Assembly: GCF_005405365.1 (NCBI RefSeq)
Contig: NZ_BJDX01000007.1
Span: forward strand, 62,001 to 126,000
Reading direction: 5' to 3'
Source: Enterococcus xiangfangensis
GTDB taxonomy: Bacteria > Bacillota > Bacilli > Lactobacillales > Enterococcaceae
DNA length: 64,000 nt
Positions 16,401 to 25,065 of the stretch are shown piece by piece. The position numbers were made by a program, and so were the translations under genes. Positions within the stretch are counted from its first letter, which is position 1; the number at the start of each line of letters is the position of its first letter. The notes beneath the pieces are model-generated. The model saw only the letters and a list, made by a program, of their open reading frames with translations, did not search any database and was not told where the DNA came from.

Positions 16401-17006
16401 TTAATCCTGTGTTTCGGCTACTGAATTCGATAGTTTCCAAGTCAACGTATTCGTATAAGAACCAGCTTTTACTACCGTTCCTTTATCGATTGAAAGTTCT
16501 AAATCTTGCGGAGTCAATTCATTGTGACCTTCATCACCAGTTGCATACTTTATTCCATCAGTGGTAATTTCACCCGCATCTACAGTTAATTGAGCAGATT
16601 TATCTAAGGCTGTCGCACCTGAAGCCGCACCCTTTTCACCAGCTGCCCATTTTCCTTTTGCAACAGTTAATGTCCATGCACCATTTTCTTGACCAAGAAA
16701 ATCATCAACCGTAGCTGTCACCTTATTTGTTGCTGTTGCTTTCAAACCATTGGTAAAAATCGTTCCAGCATTAAAAGCTGTCGCATCAGTATTAAATTTA
16801 GCAGCATCTTGAACGTGATACAAACTAATTGTGCCTCCTTCAAAGAATACTGAAGCAGTAGTTGATGCGTCGACTTGACCATTATCAGTTTCATTGCTTG
16901 TTGTCGCATTTGGTGTTGTTGTATCTGCTAAAGCACTATAACCTCCACCAACAAATAAACTAGCAGTAAGACTTAAGAATAAAAAACTTAACGACAATTT
17001 TTTCAT
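16401..17006 (-). CDS. Small WxL-domain cell-surface protein
   Basis: The 201-residue protein has a signal peptide (cleavage near ALA-D, residue 28) and otherwise consists of a WxL domain, with the two tryptophan motifs WTLTVAKGKW and LTWKLSNSVAE. It is the first gene of the cassette, starting behind GGGGG and a 5' leader with a cre-like site. The large WxL protein two genes downstream shares the C-terminal ending pattern (SNSVAETQD versus SNNVAKTQN). Confidence 0.93.
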   Translation of the reverse strand: MKKLSLSFLFLSLTASLFVGGGYSALADTTTPNATTSNETDNGQVDASTTASVFFEGGTISLYHVQDAAKFNTDATAFNAGTIFTNGLKATATNKVTATVDDFLGQENGAWTLTVAKGKWAAGEKGAASGATALDKSAQLTVDAGEITTDGIKYATGDEGHNELTPQDLELSIDKGTVVKAGSYTNTLTWKLSNSVAETQD

Positions 17007-17044
17007 AATAATAACCCCCGATTAAATTAATAAATAAAAAAACG

Positions 17045-17059
17045 TTAGAGCGTTTACAA
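17045..17059 (-). promoter_or_regulatory. cre-like CcpA site in the WxL leader
   Basis: Read on the minus strand, TTGTAAACGCTCTAA matches the WTGNAANCGNWNNCW consensus except for one position. It lies roughly 20-35 nt downstream of the predicted start of transcription, where CcpA binding would block elongation. Confidence 0.4.
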
Positions 17060-17087
17060 TTCATACATTTCATTTGAATTTATTCAC

Positions 17088-17117
17088 TTTATATCCAAAA
17101 TATATCTGAAAAATCAA
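17088..17117 (-). promoter_or_regulatory. Predicted promoter of the WxL operon
   Basis: On the minus strand there is -35 TTGATT (17112-17117), an 18-bp spacer and -10 TATAAA (17088-17093), about 80 nt before the first WxL gene. Confidence 0.5.
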
Positions 17118-17617
17118 CACTAAAATGTGTTTAGTATACTCTACTCTCTTTAAATTTCAAGTATTTCCATTAATTTAATAGCAGTAATTTGACAAATTTC
17201 CGATATTGTCAATATTTTTTTAAAGTTTATTATAATTTAACAGTAGCAATAGATCTATTTGTTGATGTATATTAAATAACTATTACATTAAAATAATTAC
17301 ATTTAAAAAATACATCATTTATAATTCAATGTTTCGAATCATTATTTGCAGTTCAAATGTTCATCTGATTTCTCTTTTGTTTGTCTACTGAGTAGCGCTT
17401 TTTTTGCTAGAATTGGCGCACGACAATCTGAGTCTCCTTGTTTTTTATAACTATTAATAGCCATCGTCTTCTTGATGCAAGATCTATGTATTTAGTCTTC
17501 CTGAGACTATTTATTTAAATTCTCTCCTCCAACATTCTATTTTCAAAAAACTTAAGTTAACTAACTACTCAGTACTTAGTTTTATTGATATAATGGGGAA
17601 AGAAACGAGGAGATGAC
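17118..17617. other. AT-rich intergenic region between the WxL operon and rpiR
   Basis: About 500 bases with no supported gene. A TATAAT at 17589-17594 upstream of the RpiR gene is the likely -10 of that gene. A short hairpin (TAGTCT-TCCTG-AGACTA) lies near 17490. Confidence 0.5.
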
Positions 17618-18469
17618 ATGCAATCCGCTGTATTATTAAAAATAAAATCATTAGAATCAAGTTTTACTTCTAGTGAACACGACATCAGTAAATTTGTAAT
17701 TGAAAATCCTGAATATGTTATTTCAAATACCATCACAAATTTAGCCAAAAAAACTAATACTTCAGAGGCTAGCATTAATCGCTTTAGTAAGAAAATTGGT
17801 TTTAAAGGATTCAATAAATTTAAGATCGCTTTAGCTCATAGCATGACTCATTTGGAGGATCAAGAAAAGTCCTTCGACGAATCGAACCTGATCGAATATG
17901 TAACGCTTGATTACCAAAAAATGTTAACGAATACATGTGCAATGCTGGATGCTAAAGATATTGAAGATGCTGCTTCAATGATTACACTCAATCGCAAAGT
18001 ATTCATTTTATCGATCTACAACACTTCCTTTGTTAGTAAGGAATTTGCTTTCAAACTACGACAATTAGGGATGGAAGTTACGACTCTAAAAGAGAACTTA
18101 GAAACACAGTTGGCGATTGAAAATATGAGTAGTGATTCGGTACTGATCGCAGTCGTTCCATCAGTGATCACCAAAGACATTATTCCATTCTTGACGAAGA
18201 TCAAACGAAAAGATGTAAAAACTATTTTGATCTCCAGTAACGACAATCCAAAGGTTAGTGATATGATCGATATCAAGTTTATTATTCCAGACCACATGTC
18301 CGCGAACAACTCGCTCGTATTGACCAACTCCACGATGATCTCTTTAGTGTTCGATATTATTTTCGCGACGATTTTGCGGGATAACCGTAGTTTGCGGCAG
18401 CGAAAATTAAGCAGCGATACGATTATTAACTCCTATGAATCCGCTGATTCGGCTATTTATGAATGGTAA
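17618..18469 (+). CDS. RpiR/MurR-family transcriptional regulator
   Basis: The 283-residue regulator has an N-terminal RpiR helix-turn-helix (ITNLAKKTNTSEASINRFSKKIGF, about residues 40-65) and a C-terminal SIS sugar-phosphate-binding domain (about 120-250: VFILSIYNTSFVSKEFAFKL, SVLIAVVPS). These proteins sense phosphosugars. It converges with a fructokinase-type ROK gene, so a hexose-phosphate effector is plausible but unproven. GAGGAG lies 5 nt before the ATG. Confidence 0.9.
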   Translation: MQSAVLLKIKSLESSFTSSEHDISKFVIENPEYVISNTITNLAKKTNTSEASINRFSKKIGFKGFNKFKIALAHSMTHLEDQEKSFDESNLIEYVTLDYQKMLTNTCAMLDAKDIEDAASMITLNRKVFILSIYNTSFVSKEFAFKLRQLGMEVTTLKENLETQLAIENMSSDSVLIAVVPSVITKDIIPFLTKIKRKDVKTILISSNDNPKVSDMIDIKFIIPDHMSANNSLVLTNSTMISLVFDIIFATILRDNRSLRQRKLSSDTIINSYESADSAIYEW

Positions 18470-18470
18470 T

Positions 18471-18512
18471 AAAAATACTCAATCAACCGTTTAGAGTTGA
18501 TTGAGTATTTTT
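18471..18512. terminator. Bidirectional terminator between rpiR and the ROK kinase
   Basis: AAAAATACTCAATCAAC pairs perfectly with GTTGATTGAGTATTTTT around an 8-nt loop, serving both convergent genes. Confidence 0.9.
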
Positions 18513-19401
18513 ATGCTTTCTTACTTTCCATGAGTATTTTTTTGGCTAAGGCAAAATTTCCAATCGTTGCACTTGCGTTATCTTCAAATGTCGAAGCAAC
18601 GATAAATCCATTCAATTCAGGAACTGTTACATAACCAGCATTAATTGCTTCAAATTGTTCGCGGACCTTTTCCATCAACTGTTCATTAATAACCCCTCCA
18701 CCAAAAATAATTTTGGCGGGTGCGAAATTTACCCGTAAATCATAAGCTAACTGTGCTAAGTAATATGCTTCGATTTTCCAAACAGGATGATCTTTCGGAA
18801 GCTCTTCACCACTGATTCCCGTACGTTTTTCAATACTTGGACCAGCAGCTACTCCTTCAAAACAACTACCTCCGTGATAAGGACAGACGCCAGCAAAGGC
18901 TAGATCCTCTTCATGTCGATGGACCAATCCATGTCCGATTTCCAGATGAGTCGTCCCTCCAACAAACTGATTATTTTGAATCACCCCAGCACCAATACCT
19001 GTTCCGACCGTGACATAGACACAGGAATCTACCATTTTAGCACTGCCCATCACGTATTCTCCATAGGCGCTCGAATTTACATCGGTGGTTAAAAAAACTG
19101 GATCTGAAAACCATTCTTTGACTGATTGAATAAAATTGAATCCCTGCCAAGCTTTTTTTGGAGAAGCTAAAATTTCTCCGTAAGTTAGAGATGTGTGATC
19201 AATATCCACCGGTCCAAAAGTTCCGATGCTCAACGCATCGACTGGATATTGACTAAAAAATTCTTCTACTTGCTTCATTGTTTTTTTCGGAGCTTCAGTT
19301 GGAAAAATACTAATTTCGAGAATTTCAAACTGTTCATTTCCTACAGCACAAACAAATTTCGTTCCACCTGCTTCGATACTTCCAAATCTTTTCTCTGACA
19401 T
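18511..19401 (-). CDS. scrK: ROK-family fructokinase
   Basis: The 296-residue sugar kinase has an N-terminal phosphate loop (GSIEAGGTKFVCAVG), GTFGPVDI, a catalytic region TDVNSSAYGEYVMGSA, GTGIGAGVI, and a zinc-binding cluster HRHEEDLAFAGVCPYHGGSCFEG. This combination is typical of ROK fructokinases. It would phosphorylate fructose (or another ketohexose) at position 6. It sits alone, convergent with the RpiR gene, with AAGGAAG before the ATG. Confidence 0.88.
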   Translation of the reverse strand: MSEKRFGSIEAGGTKFVCAVGNEQFEILEISIFPTEAPKKTMKQVEEFFSQYPVDALSIGTFGPVDIDHTSLTYGEILASPKKAWQGFNFIQSVKEWFSDPVFLTTDVNSSAYGEYVMGSAKMVDSCVYVTVGTGIGAGVIQNNQFVGGTTHLEIGHGLVHRHEEDLAFAGVCPYHGGSCFEGVAAGPSIEKRTGISGEELPKDHPVWKIEAYYLAQLAYDLRVNFAPAKIIFGGGVINEQLMEKVREQFEAINAGYVTVPELNGFIVASTFEDNASATIGNFALAKKILMESKKA

Positions 19402-19416
19402 CTAATCTTCCTTTCG

Positions 19417-19456
19417 AAACAAACAGCTAGACGCTTTTGCATCTAGCTGTTTGTTT
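19417..19456 (-). terminator. Terminator of the HyuA operon
   Basis: AAACAAACAGCTAGA pairs perfectly with TCTAGCTGTTTGTTT. The stem contains the stop codon of the HExxH gene, and the final TTTGTTT serves as an imperfect T-tract. Confidence 0.65.
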
Positions 19457-20078
19457 GCGTTCTTTCTAACGTATTAAATTGATCGTATTCTTCTTCAATA
19501 TCTTTCATCGACAATTGGTTTGTTCTCAATAGATACTGATAATCGTAAAAGCTGGGTAAATGTTTTAGACTCAACAAGTGTTTTGCAAAAGCATTCGCTG
19601 CTATTTCACTCGTTCGACGAATGTGAGCTTTTTGAGAAAATCCTAGAATTTTTATACTCTCAATCGGCATGAATTGATCATAGACATGTTTGTTCCCTTT
19701 TTCTTCTAAATAATGAAAATATTCATGAGCCAAAATAATTCGCTTCATCTCTTTTAGACTCAGTTTATTCATCTCGGCCAACTGAGTAATGGATTTCTCG
19801 TATAAATAAACCAGATTGTTACCCTTTCGATCCGACTCAAATTGTGCCCGCATCTGTACTTTATAAAAAACACCATCATGTTTTTCTTCTTTAATCTTAA
19901 TATCACTTTCCGCATACAGCTCAAAGATATCCTTTGAATTTAGCTGTGAAGCGAAGGTTTTACCAATTGCTAAAGATTTCTCAAGATAGCTCCAAATAAC
20001 TTCTGCTGGTATTTTATGAAACAGCATATCCTGTTTCAATTCCAAATAAGCTAAAAATTCGTCTGAAAAATAATCCAT
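19443..20078 (-). CDS. HExxH-containing protein, ImmA/IrrE-like putative metallopeptidase
   Basis: The 211-residue protein has a zincin motif H118-E-Y-F-H122 (ILAHEYFHYLEEKG) and a downstream SEIAANAFAKHLL segment, whose glutamate matches the third ligand position of ImmA/IrrE-type peptidases. No signal peptide or membrane segment is seen, so it is probably cytoplasmic. It is the last gene of the operon with the HyuA-like protein, 12 nt after it, which is an odd pairing. ImmA-type peptidases usually cleave a repressor, but no XRE partner is adjacent. Confidence 0.6.
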   Translation of the reverse strand: MDYFSDEFLAYLELKQDMLFHKIPAEVIWSYLEKSLAIGKTFASQLNSKDIFELYAESDIKIKEEKHDGVFYKVQMRAQFESDRKGNNLVYLYEKSITQLAEMNKLSLKEMKRIILAHEYFHYLEEKGNKHVYDQFMPIESIKILGFSQKAHIRRTSEIAANAFAKHLLSLKHLPSFYDYQYLLRTNQLSMKDIEEEYDQFNTLERTQTNS

Positions 20079-20090
20079 TGTTGCTCCTTT

Positions 20091-22223
20091 TTATTTATAC
20101 GCTACCGCAATGACTTCTTCATTCGTATCTAAATTTTCCGTTTCAACATCCATGATCGATGTTAATTGTTCTAGTGTCTGCATTCCAGTTAAGTCTAACA
20201 TTTTTTCTCTGAAGAACAAGAAGACTTTGGGAATCGTTGCATTAGCGTCTGAATAAATCGTGTGTTCATCAATAAAAGAAAGAAACTCTTTATCTGATTG
20301 ATTCTTAGGGAATTTAAAATAATGAGCATTGCTGTGTTTGAACCGTACCACTCCCTCTCGATCAACCACACAGATATTTGTACGTTTGCTTTTAAAGAAG
20401 AATTTCTTCTTAATGACTGTCGCATCCATCAGATTCCAACGACCGACTTTCCCCGCAAATTTAATACTATTCGTATCTAATCCCAATGCTTCTGATGTAA
20501 TTGTTTTTAATTGATCTTCTGTCACTTCCAATGCGCCTAAACTCTTTTGACGCAATTCAGTTGCACCTGTAGCAACAGCACGAACAATATTACGTTGAGT
20601 ATCAATCTCGATATTGACTTCGACAGTTTCTTCATTGGCACCAGACTGAATGATCTTCTCAATAACATCTGCTCGAATTTTCTTAATATCACTTTCGCTT
20701 GGATTCGTGATTGAACGCTCGATTTGCTCACGGACCATCGCTAAAGCAACGCCGATCGTTGAAATATACGGCGCATTTTTTGCTAATTTCCATTTATAAT
20801 CATAGTATTCTGCTAATGCTGGAACGACGATCGCTCCAGATCCGCCACCACCGACTAACGTAATAAAATTACGATCCATTTCGTATTCATCAATCAAATC
20901 ATTAATGACTGGTTCTAATTTCTCCATTGCAAAGTTCATCACTTCTTTAGCGGCTTCTTCAGCAGAAGTTCCCAAATAAGCTCCCAATGTATCCCAAGCT
21001 TTTCTATTTGCTTCCGCATTTCCTTGGGCATAATCCCCTTCAGGTACGTAGCCTAATAAATTCGCTGCTCCTGCTAAAGTATAAGAATACGTATGGGTAC
21101 CGGTTCCTTTAACAACGACATATTCATTCGGATCGCCCTCACGAGGAGAAACGAATTCGATCATCGGATCATCCAAGTTTTTTACATCAGTGAAACATTC
21201 GTATTCTAACCCAGCAATATGCGCACTCCGCGGCCCAACATCAACGATTTTTTGGTCTTTCACACGAATCATACTTCCACCAGCAACGGCTAATGTTCGA
21301 ACATCCAATGAACGGAGATACGTTTTATGCCCTCCGACTTGAGCATACTTGATCATTACTTTCCCATTTTTAATAACAGAAATATCAACACTGGTTCCAC
21401 CGACTTCAAAGAAGATTCCATCGCTGACTTTTTCATACATCAATGCACCCGCAACACCAGCAGCTAAACCAGATAGCATTGTTAAAATTGGGCGTTGCCG
21501 TACTTCGTTGATACTCATCACACCACCGTCACAACGCATGATCATTAACCCTGATTGGATTTTCGTATCTAAGACTGCTGATTCCGTCATGTTAGCAGTC
21601 TGCATCATTTTCGGAATTAATGACGCGTTCACAACTGCTGTCCGGGTACGCATTTTCAAACCATAAAGTTGAGAGATCTCATGTCCGCCTGTGGCAAATA
21701 GTTTCTCTTCTTGAGCTTTTTGGATTACATGCATTTCATTCTCAGGGTCATCGACAGAGTAGGCCTCACTGGCAACAATTACCTGACAATCTTTATTTAC
21801 TAGTTCATGAATACTTTTTTCAACTTCTTGTTCTGTCAATTTCGCTGAATCAACAAAAACATGTTCAGATTGCAAGTATTTATTCGGAGCCAGTTCAATG
21901 TGTTCAATCGAAGTTTCTTTTTTAGCAGTTCGAGCGTCCATTCCTGTACCCATACCAACAATTCCAACTTTTGCTACATCACCCTCAAGCAACGCATTGG
22001 TTGCTTGAGTGGTTCCATGTGCAATGAAGATCACATCTTCTGGCGCGATATTATTTTCAGATAGAAGCTTCTGAATAATTTTTACAATCCCTCGCGCTAC
22101 TCCTTCTTCATGAGTAGTCGGAATTTTTAATTTTGCAATTACTTCATATGTTTCGTTGTCAATCGCTACTGCATCTGTAAATGTACCACCGACATCGATT
22201 CCAATTCTTACTTTTTTCCCCAT
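20091..22223 (-). CDS. Hydantoinase/oxoprolinase family protein, HyuA-like, without a HyuB partner
   Basis: The 710-residue protein has the ATP-binding start RIGIDVGGTFTDAVAID, FIAHGTTQATNALLEG, FFEVGGTSVDISVI and LVGGGGSGAIVVPAL, matching the HyuA N-terminal and central domains (N-methylhydantoinase A, acetone carboxylase and 5-oxoprolinase family). These usually act with a HyuB subunit, and none is encoded here. ATP-dependent opening of an amide ring or activation of a carbonyl is the family chemistry; the substrate is unknown. The ATG at 22223 has AAGG 8 nt upstream; the TTG five codons earlier is less likely. Confidence 0.85.
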   Translation of the reverse strand: MGKKVRIGIDVGGTFTDAVAIDNETYEVIAKLKIPTTHEEGVARGIVKIIQKLLSENNIAPEDVIFIAHGTTQATNALLEGDVAKVGIVGMGTGMDARTAKKETSIEHIELAPNKYLQSEHVFVDSAKLTEQEVEKSIHELVNKDCQVIVASEAYSVDDPENEMHVIQKAQEEKLFATGGHEISQLYGLKMRTRTAVVNASLIPKMMQTANMTESAVLDTKIQSGLMIMRCDGGVMSINEVRQRPILTMLSGLAAGVAGALMYEKVSDGIFFEVGGTSVDISVIKNGKVMIKYAQVGGHKTYLRSLDVRTLAVAGGSMIRVKDQKIVDVGPRSAHIAGLEYECFTDVKNLDDPMIEFVSPREGDPNEYVVVKGTGTHTYSYTLAGAANLLGYVPEGDYAQGNAEANRKAWDTLGAYLGTSAEEAAKEVMNFAMEKLEPVINDLIDEYEMDRNFITLVGGGGSGAIVVPALAEYYDYKWKLAKNAPYISTIGVALAMVREQIERSITNPSESDIKKIRADVIEKIIQSGANEETVEVNIEIDTQRNIVRAVATGATELRQKSLGALEVTEDQLKTITSEALGLDTNSIKFAGKVGRWNLMDATVIKKKFFFKSKRTNICVVDREGVVRFKHSNAHYFKFPKNQSDKEFLSFIDEHTIYSDANATIPKVFLFFREKMLDLTGMQTLEQLTSIMDVETENLDTNEEVIAVAYK

Positions 22224-22245
22224 TTTCTTTACCTTCAATCTCTAA

Positions 22246-23526
22246 TTAATATAAGAAGAACGAAGCAACAATTAATCCGATAAAGGTGGATATCGCTACC
22301 CATCCGAGAGTTTTCTTCATTACTTCATTGACATCTGTCTTAATAAAATCGGAGACCCAGACATTGTGCGAGTTAGTTGGATCACAAACAGATTGTACGT
22401 TACTGTCTAAACGTAGAGCTACCATAGCAGCGATTGGATTCATTCCCCCTGCAACAAGTAAAGAAATAATTCCGCTACCTAATCCCCAAACGTTTAATGG
22501 GCCTCGGTAAATTGCTAAAGGTGAAAGAAGCCCAAAAATCAAAACAAACATCAACTGATTTTTAGGAATCATCATAGAAATTGCAGGCTGCAAAATAGTT
22601 GATACTTCAGCAGACATTACTGCATTCAGCAACATTCCGATACCAATCATTAGGCCTGCTGCCCCTGCAACTTCTTGAATCCCTTCAACAAAAGCGCTAC
22701 TCACGACATGGATCGGATTTTTTGGTGTACTCAAAATCAAAGTTACGATAATCCCAACAATAATTGCTGCTACTAATGGAACTTGGAAAGCAAAAACGAG
22801 AACAACTGGGATAATCGGTGAGATTAAAGCAATACTGCGAACTTGACCATTTCTGCCTTGCTTTGTCGGCATCGCCCAAGCTTTACGACGTTTTCCACTG
22901 AATTGAACATAATAAACAACCATAATAACTGAAATGATGATCAATGGTAAACCAACCATCCATGAATACGAAGTAACTTCACTTAATTTTAATCCTAATA
23001 CATCGATATAAACAGCTAATGTTGAAACTGAGAAGTTTACGCCAATCCCATTCGCCAGTAACAAAATGATTCCACTGACCATTGGTGAAAGACCTGCTGA
23101 GATCATGATTGGAACAATAATTGTCCCTACTAAGATCACCATACCAAGTCCGTTACTTGCTGCAAAAATAACTGAACAAACTGCTAAAAATGATAGGGCA
23201 ATTGGTAAAGCTTTATCCCCCGCCATTTCTGCTGCTTTTTTTATAATTGTTTCAGTAACCCCAACTTTAGACAATACCTTTCCGAACAATGATCCAAAGA
23301 TTAACCCTGAAAGTGCTGTAGACATCCGCATTGAACCAGCTTCTAAAACATCTTTCACGATTGTAAATTGCTCTGGATCTTTCGAGATTAACGTGATTCC
23401 CGCGATTAAAGAAATTGCTATCGCCATGATAGGGAGAGCCAAGATCGTCGGTACCTTTCTTGTCATCATCAATCCAACTAAAATGAAGAATACTAAAAGT
23501 ATCCCTATTAACTGTACTGTTGTCAT
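22246..23526 (-). CDS. Multi-helix permease, ion-transporter-superfamily-like
   Basis: The 426-residue protein has about 11-12 predicted membrane helices, glycine-rich re-entrant-like segments (NGLGMVILVGTIIVPIMISAGLSP) and a LRLDSNVQSVCDPTNSHNVW loop near the C-terminus. It resembles the broad GntP/CitM/NhaC-type organic-acid or cation symporters, but I cannot assign a family firmly. It presumably imports the substrate of the FAD enzyme and HyuA-like protein. The ATG at 23526 follows AGGAGG by 6 nt; a longer frame to 23565 overlaps the previous gene. Confidence 0.7.
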   Translation of the reverse strand: MTTVQLIGILLVFFILVGLMMTRKVPTILALPIMAIAISLIAGITLISKDPEQFTIVKDVLEAGSMRMSTALSGLIFGSLFGKVLSKVGVTETIIKKAAEMAGDKALPIALSFLAVCSVIFAASNGLGMVILVGTIIVPIMISAGLSPMVSGIILLLANGIGVNFSVSTLAVYIDVLGLKLSEVTSYSWMVGLPLIIISVIMVVYYVQFSGKRRKAWAMPTKQGRNGQVRSIALISPIIPVVLVFAFQVPLVAAIIVGIIVTLILSTPKNPIHVVSSAFVEGIQEVAGAAGLMIGIGMLLNAVMSAEVSTILQPAISMMIPKNQLMFVLIFGLLSPLAIYRGPLNVWGLGSGIISLLVAGGMNPIAAMVALRLDSNVQSVCDPTNSHNVWVSDFIKTDVNEVMKKTLGWVAISTFIGLIVASFFLY

Positions 23527-23536
23527 TGTTTTCCTC

Positions 23537-24946
23537 CTAGACTTCGATAAAGCTTTTTTGCTCAATCAATTTATTTTGTAATGCTTTGATGTCGATTTCT
23601 CCAATTGCTTTGTTGTCTGCTGCGGCCATTGCTGCAGCTGTTCCAGCTGCTTGTCCTAGCGCTGTCATCGTTGGTGTCGTACGAATCGCAGCTTGTGCTT
23701 CAAACGAGGCAGAGACACAACGTCCTGTTACAATCAGGTTACTAATTTCATTTGTGATCATGATTTCATAAGGGATACGATAATAGCTATCAAATACAGA
23801 TTTATCAAATTTTTCATGAGCAACCTCTTCAGTTTGGTTAGCATGCACAGAAACTGTTCCTTCACCTTTTGGATTATGAATATCGATTGGGTAACCGGAA
23901 TGGGCGATGGTTGACGCAAATGGTTTGTTTTCTAAAACATCCTGATTCGTCAATGTGTACTTTCCTTTGATCTGTCTTGTTCCACGAACACCGACGCTCG
24001 GTCCACTATAAGCGATTTGGGCATTTTCAAAACCAGGCACTGACTCAACTAAAAAGTGATACAATTCCTCACATTGTTTCCGACCAATCATTTCTGCCCG
24101 AGTCAACCCTTCAGCTGATACACCGCTTTCATTAATGATTCGTGAAGTGTTCATAATGAATTCTCCCGGAACGTTTGTTTCAAAGAAAAGAATATCTTCT
24201 CGCGGAATACTGATTCGACCTTCTTCTTTAGCTTTTTTGAATTCATCATCAAATCCGACGAAAGATAATATCTCTGTATTTTTCATAACATCCAAATCTC
24301 TATTTAATCGTGGAAATTTTGCTGGATCATCTAACACTGCCGCACGTAGTTTTTGTGTATCAACACCGTAGACTTTTAAATTCATCGTCATCGGCTGCAT
24401 CGCATTATCTGTTTCTCGACCTAATTGGAAAGGTACTTCTGACATTACTGCTAGATCACCATCTCCCGTTGCATCAATAAATATCTTACTTGAAACTTGG
24501 CTGATTCCATCCTTATTAACAATCGAGATACTCTTAATCTCGGCAGCCTCTTTTTCTAATCCAATTAGATAGGTATGAAATAAAACATCTGCGCCTGATT
24601 CACTGACCATCTCATCTAAAACGATTTTTAAACCCTCAGCTGAAAATGGTGTTACGTAAGAAATATAATTGGTGGAATCTAGAACATGTCCAGGAGAATA
24701 TCCCCGTTCAACCAAACGTTCGACCATCTCTTGTCCTAATCCTAAAATAACTTGCTTATCCCCAGCAAAGTACGTCATCATTGGACCTACTCCGTTTGCT
24801 GTAAGCGTTCCTCCAAAATAACCGTTTTGATCAATGATTAATGTCTTTGCACCATTTCTCGCAGCGGCAATTGCGGCAAATGTTCCAGACATCCCTCCAC
24901 CAGCTACTACTACATCGTAGTTTTCCTTCAAAATACTTGAATACAA
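23537..24946 (-). CDS. FAD-dependent oxidoreductase (FAD_oxidored family)
   Basis: The 469-residue protein has the Rossmann motif YDVVVAGGGMSGTFAAIAAA at its start, IDQNGYFGGTLTANGVGP, a second nucleotide motif FIDATGDGDLAVMSEVPFQLG, and a C-terminal FAD segment LIVTGRCVSASFEAQAAIR. It is typical of pfam12831-type dehydrogenases of catabolic operons. The frame opens with TTG codons; the TTG at 24946 is 8 nt after GGGG and is preferred over one at 24955 that abuts it. It is the first gene of the four-gene operon and is preceded by a strong promoter and a cre site. Confidence 0.85.
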   Translation of the reverse strand: MYSSILKENYDVVVAGGGMSGTFAAIAAARNGAKTLIIDQNGYFGGTLTANGVGPMMTYFAGDKQVILGLGQEMVERLVERGYSPGHVLDSTNYISYVTPFSAEGLKIVLDEMVSESGADVLFHTYLIGLEKEAAEIKSISIVNKDGISQVSSKIFIDATGDGDLAVMSEVPFQLGRETDNAMQPMTMNLKVYGVDTQKLRAAVLDDPAKFPRLNRDLDVMKNTEILSFVGFDDEFKKAKEEGRISIPREDILFFETNVPGEFIMNTSRIINESGVSAEGLTRAEMIGRKQCEELYHFLVESVPGFENAQIAYSGPSVGVRGTRQIKGKYTLTNQDVLENKPFASTIAHSGYPIDIHNPKGEGTVSVHANQTEEVAHEKFDKSVFDSYYRIPYEIMITNEISNLIVTGRCVSASFEAQAAIRTTPTMTALGQAAGTAAAMAAADNKAIGEIDIKALQNKLIEQKSFIEV

Positions 24947-24963
24947 AAAATGCAACCCCTTTC

Positions 24964-24978
24964 TGTTTGCGTTTACAA
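24964..24978 (-). promoter_or_regulatory. Perfect cre (CcpA) site downstream of the FAD-operon -10 box
   Basis: Read on the minus strand, TTGTAAACGCAAACA fits WTGNAANCGNWNNCW at every fixed position. It covers the likely transcription start, a standard location for carbon catabolite repression. Confidence 0.75.
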
Positions 24979-24983
24979 AAACA

Positions 24984-25011
24984 ATAATACATCATTTCCA
25001 AAAAGTGTCAA
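24984..25011 (-). promoter_or_regulatory. Sigma-A promoter of the FAD/permease/HyuA operon
   Basis: On the minus strand there is -35 TTGACA (25006-25011), a 16-bp spacer and -10 TATTAT (24984-24989). Confidence 0.75.
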
Positions 25012-25065
25012 TACTAATGGAAATTTTTTTCAGATAAAGTTATACTGACAGAAAGGAGGGATCTA

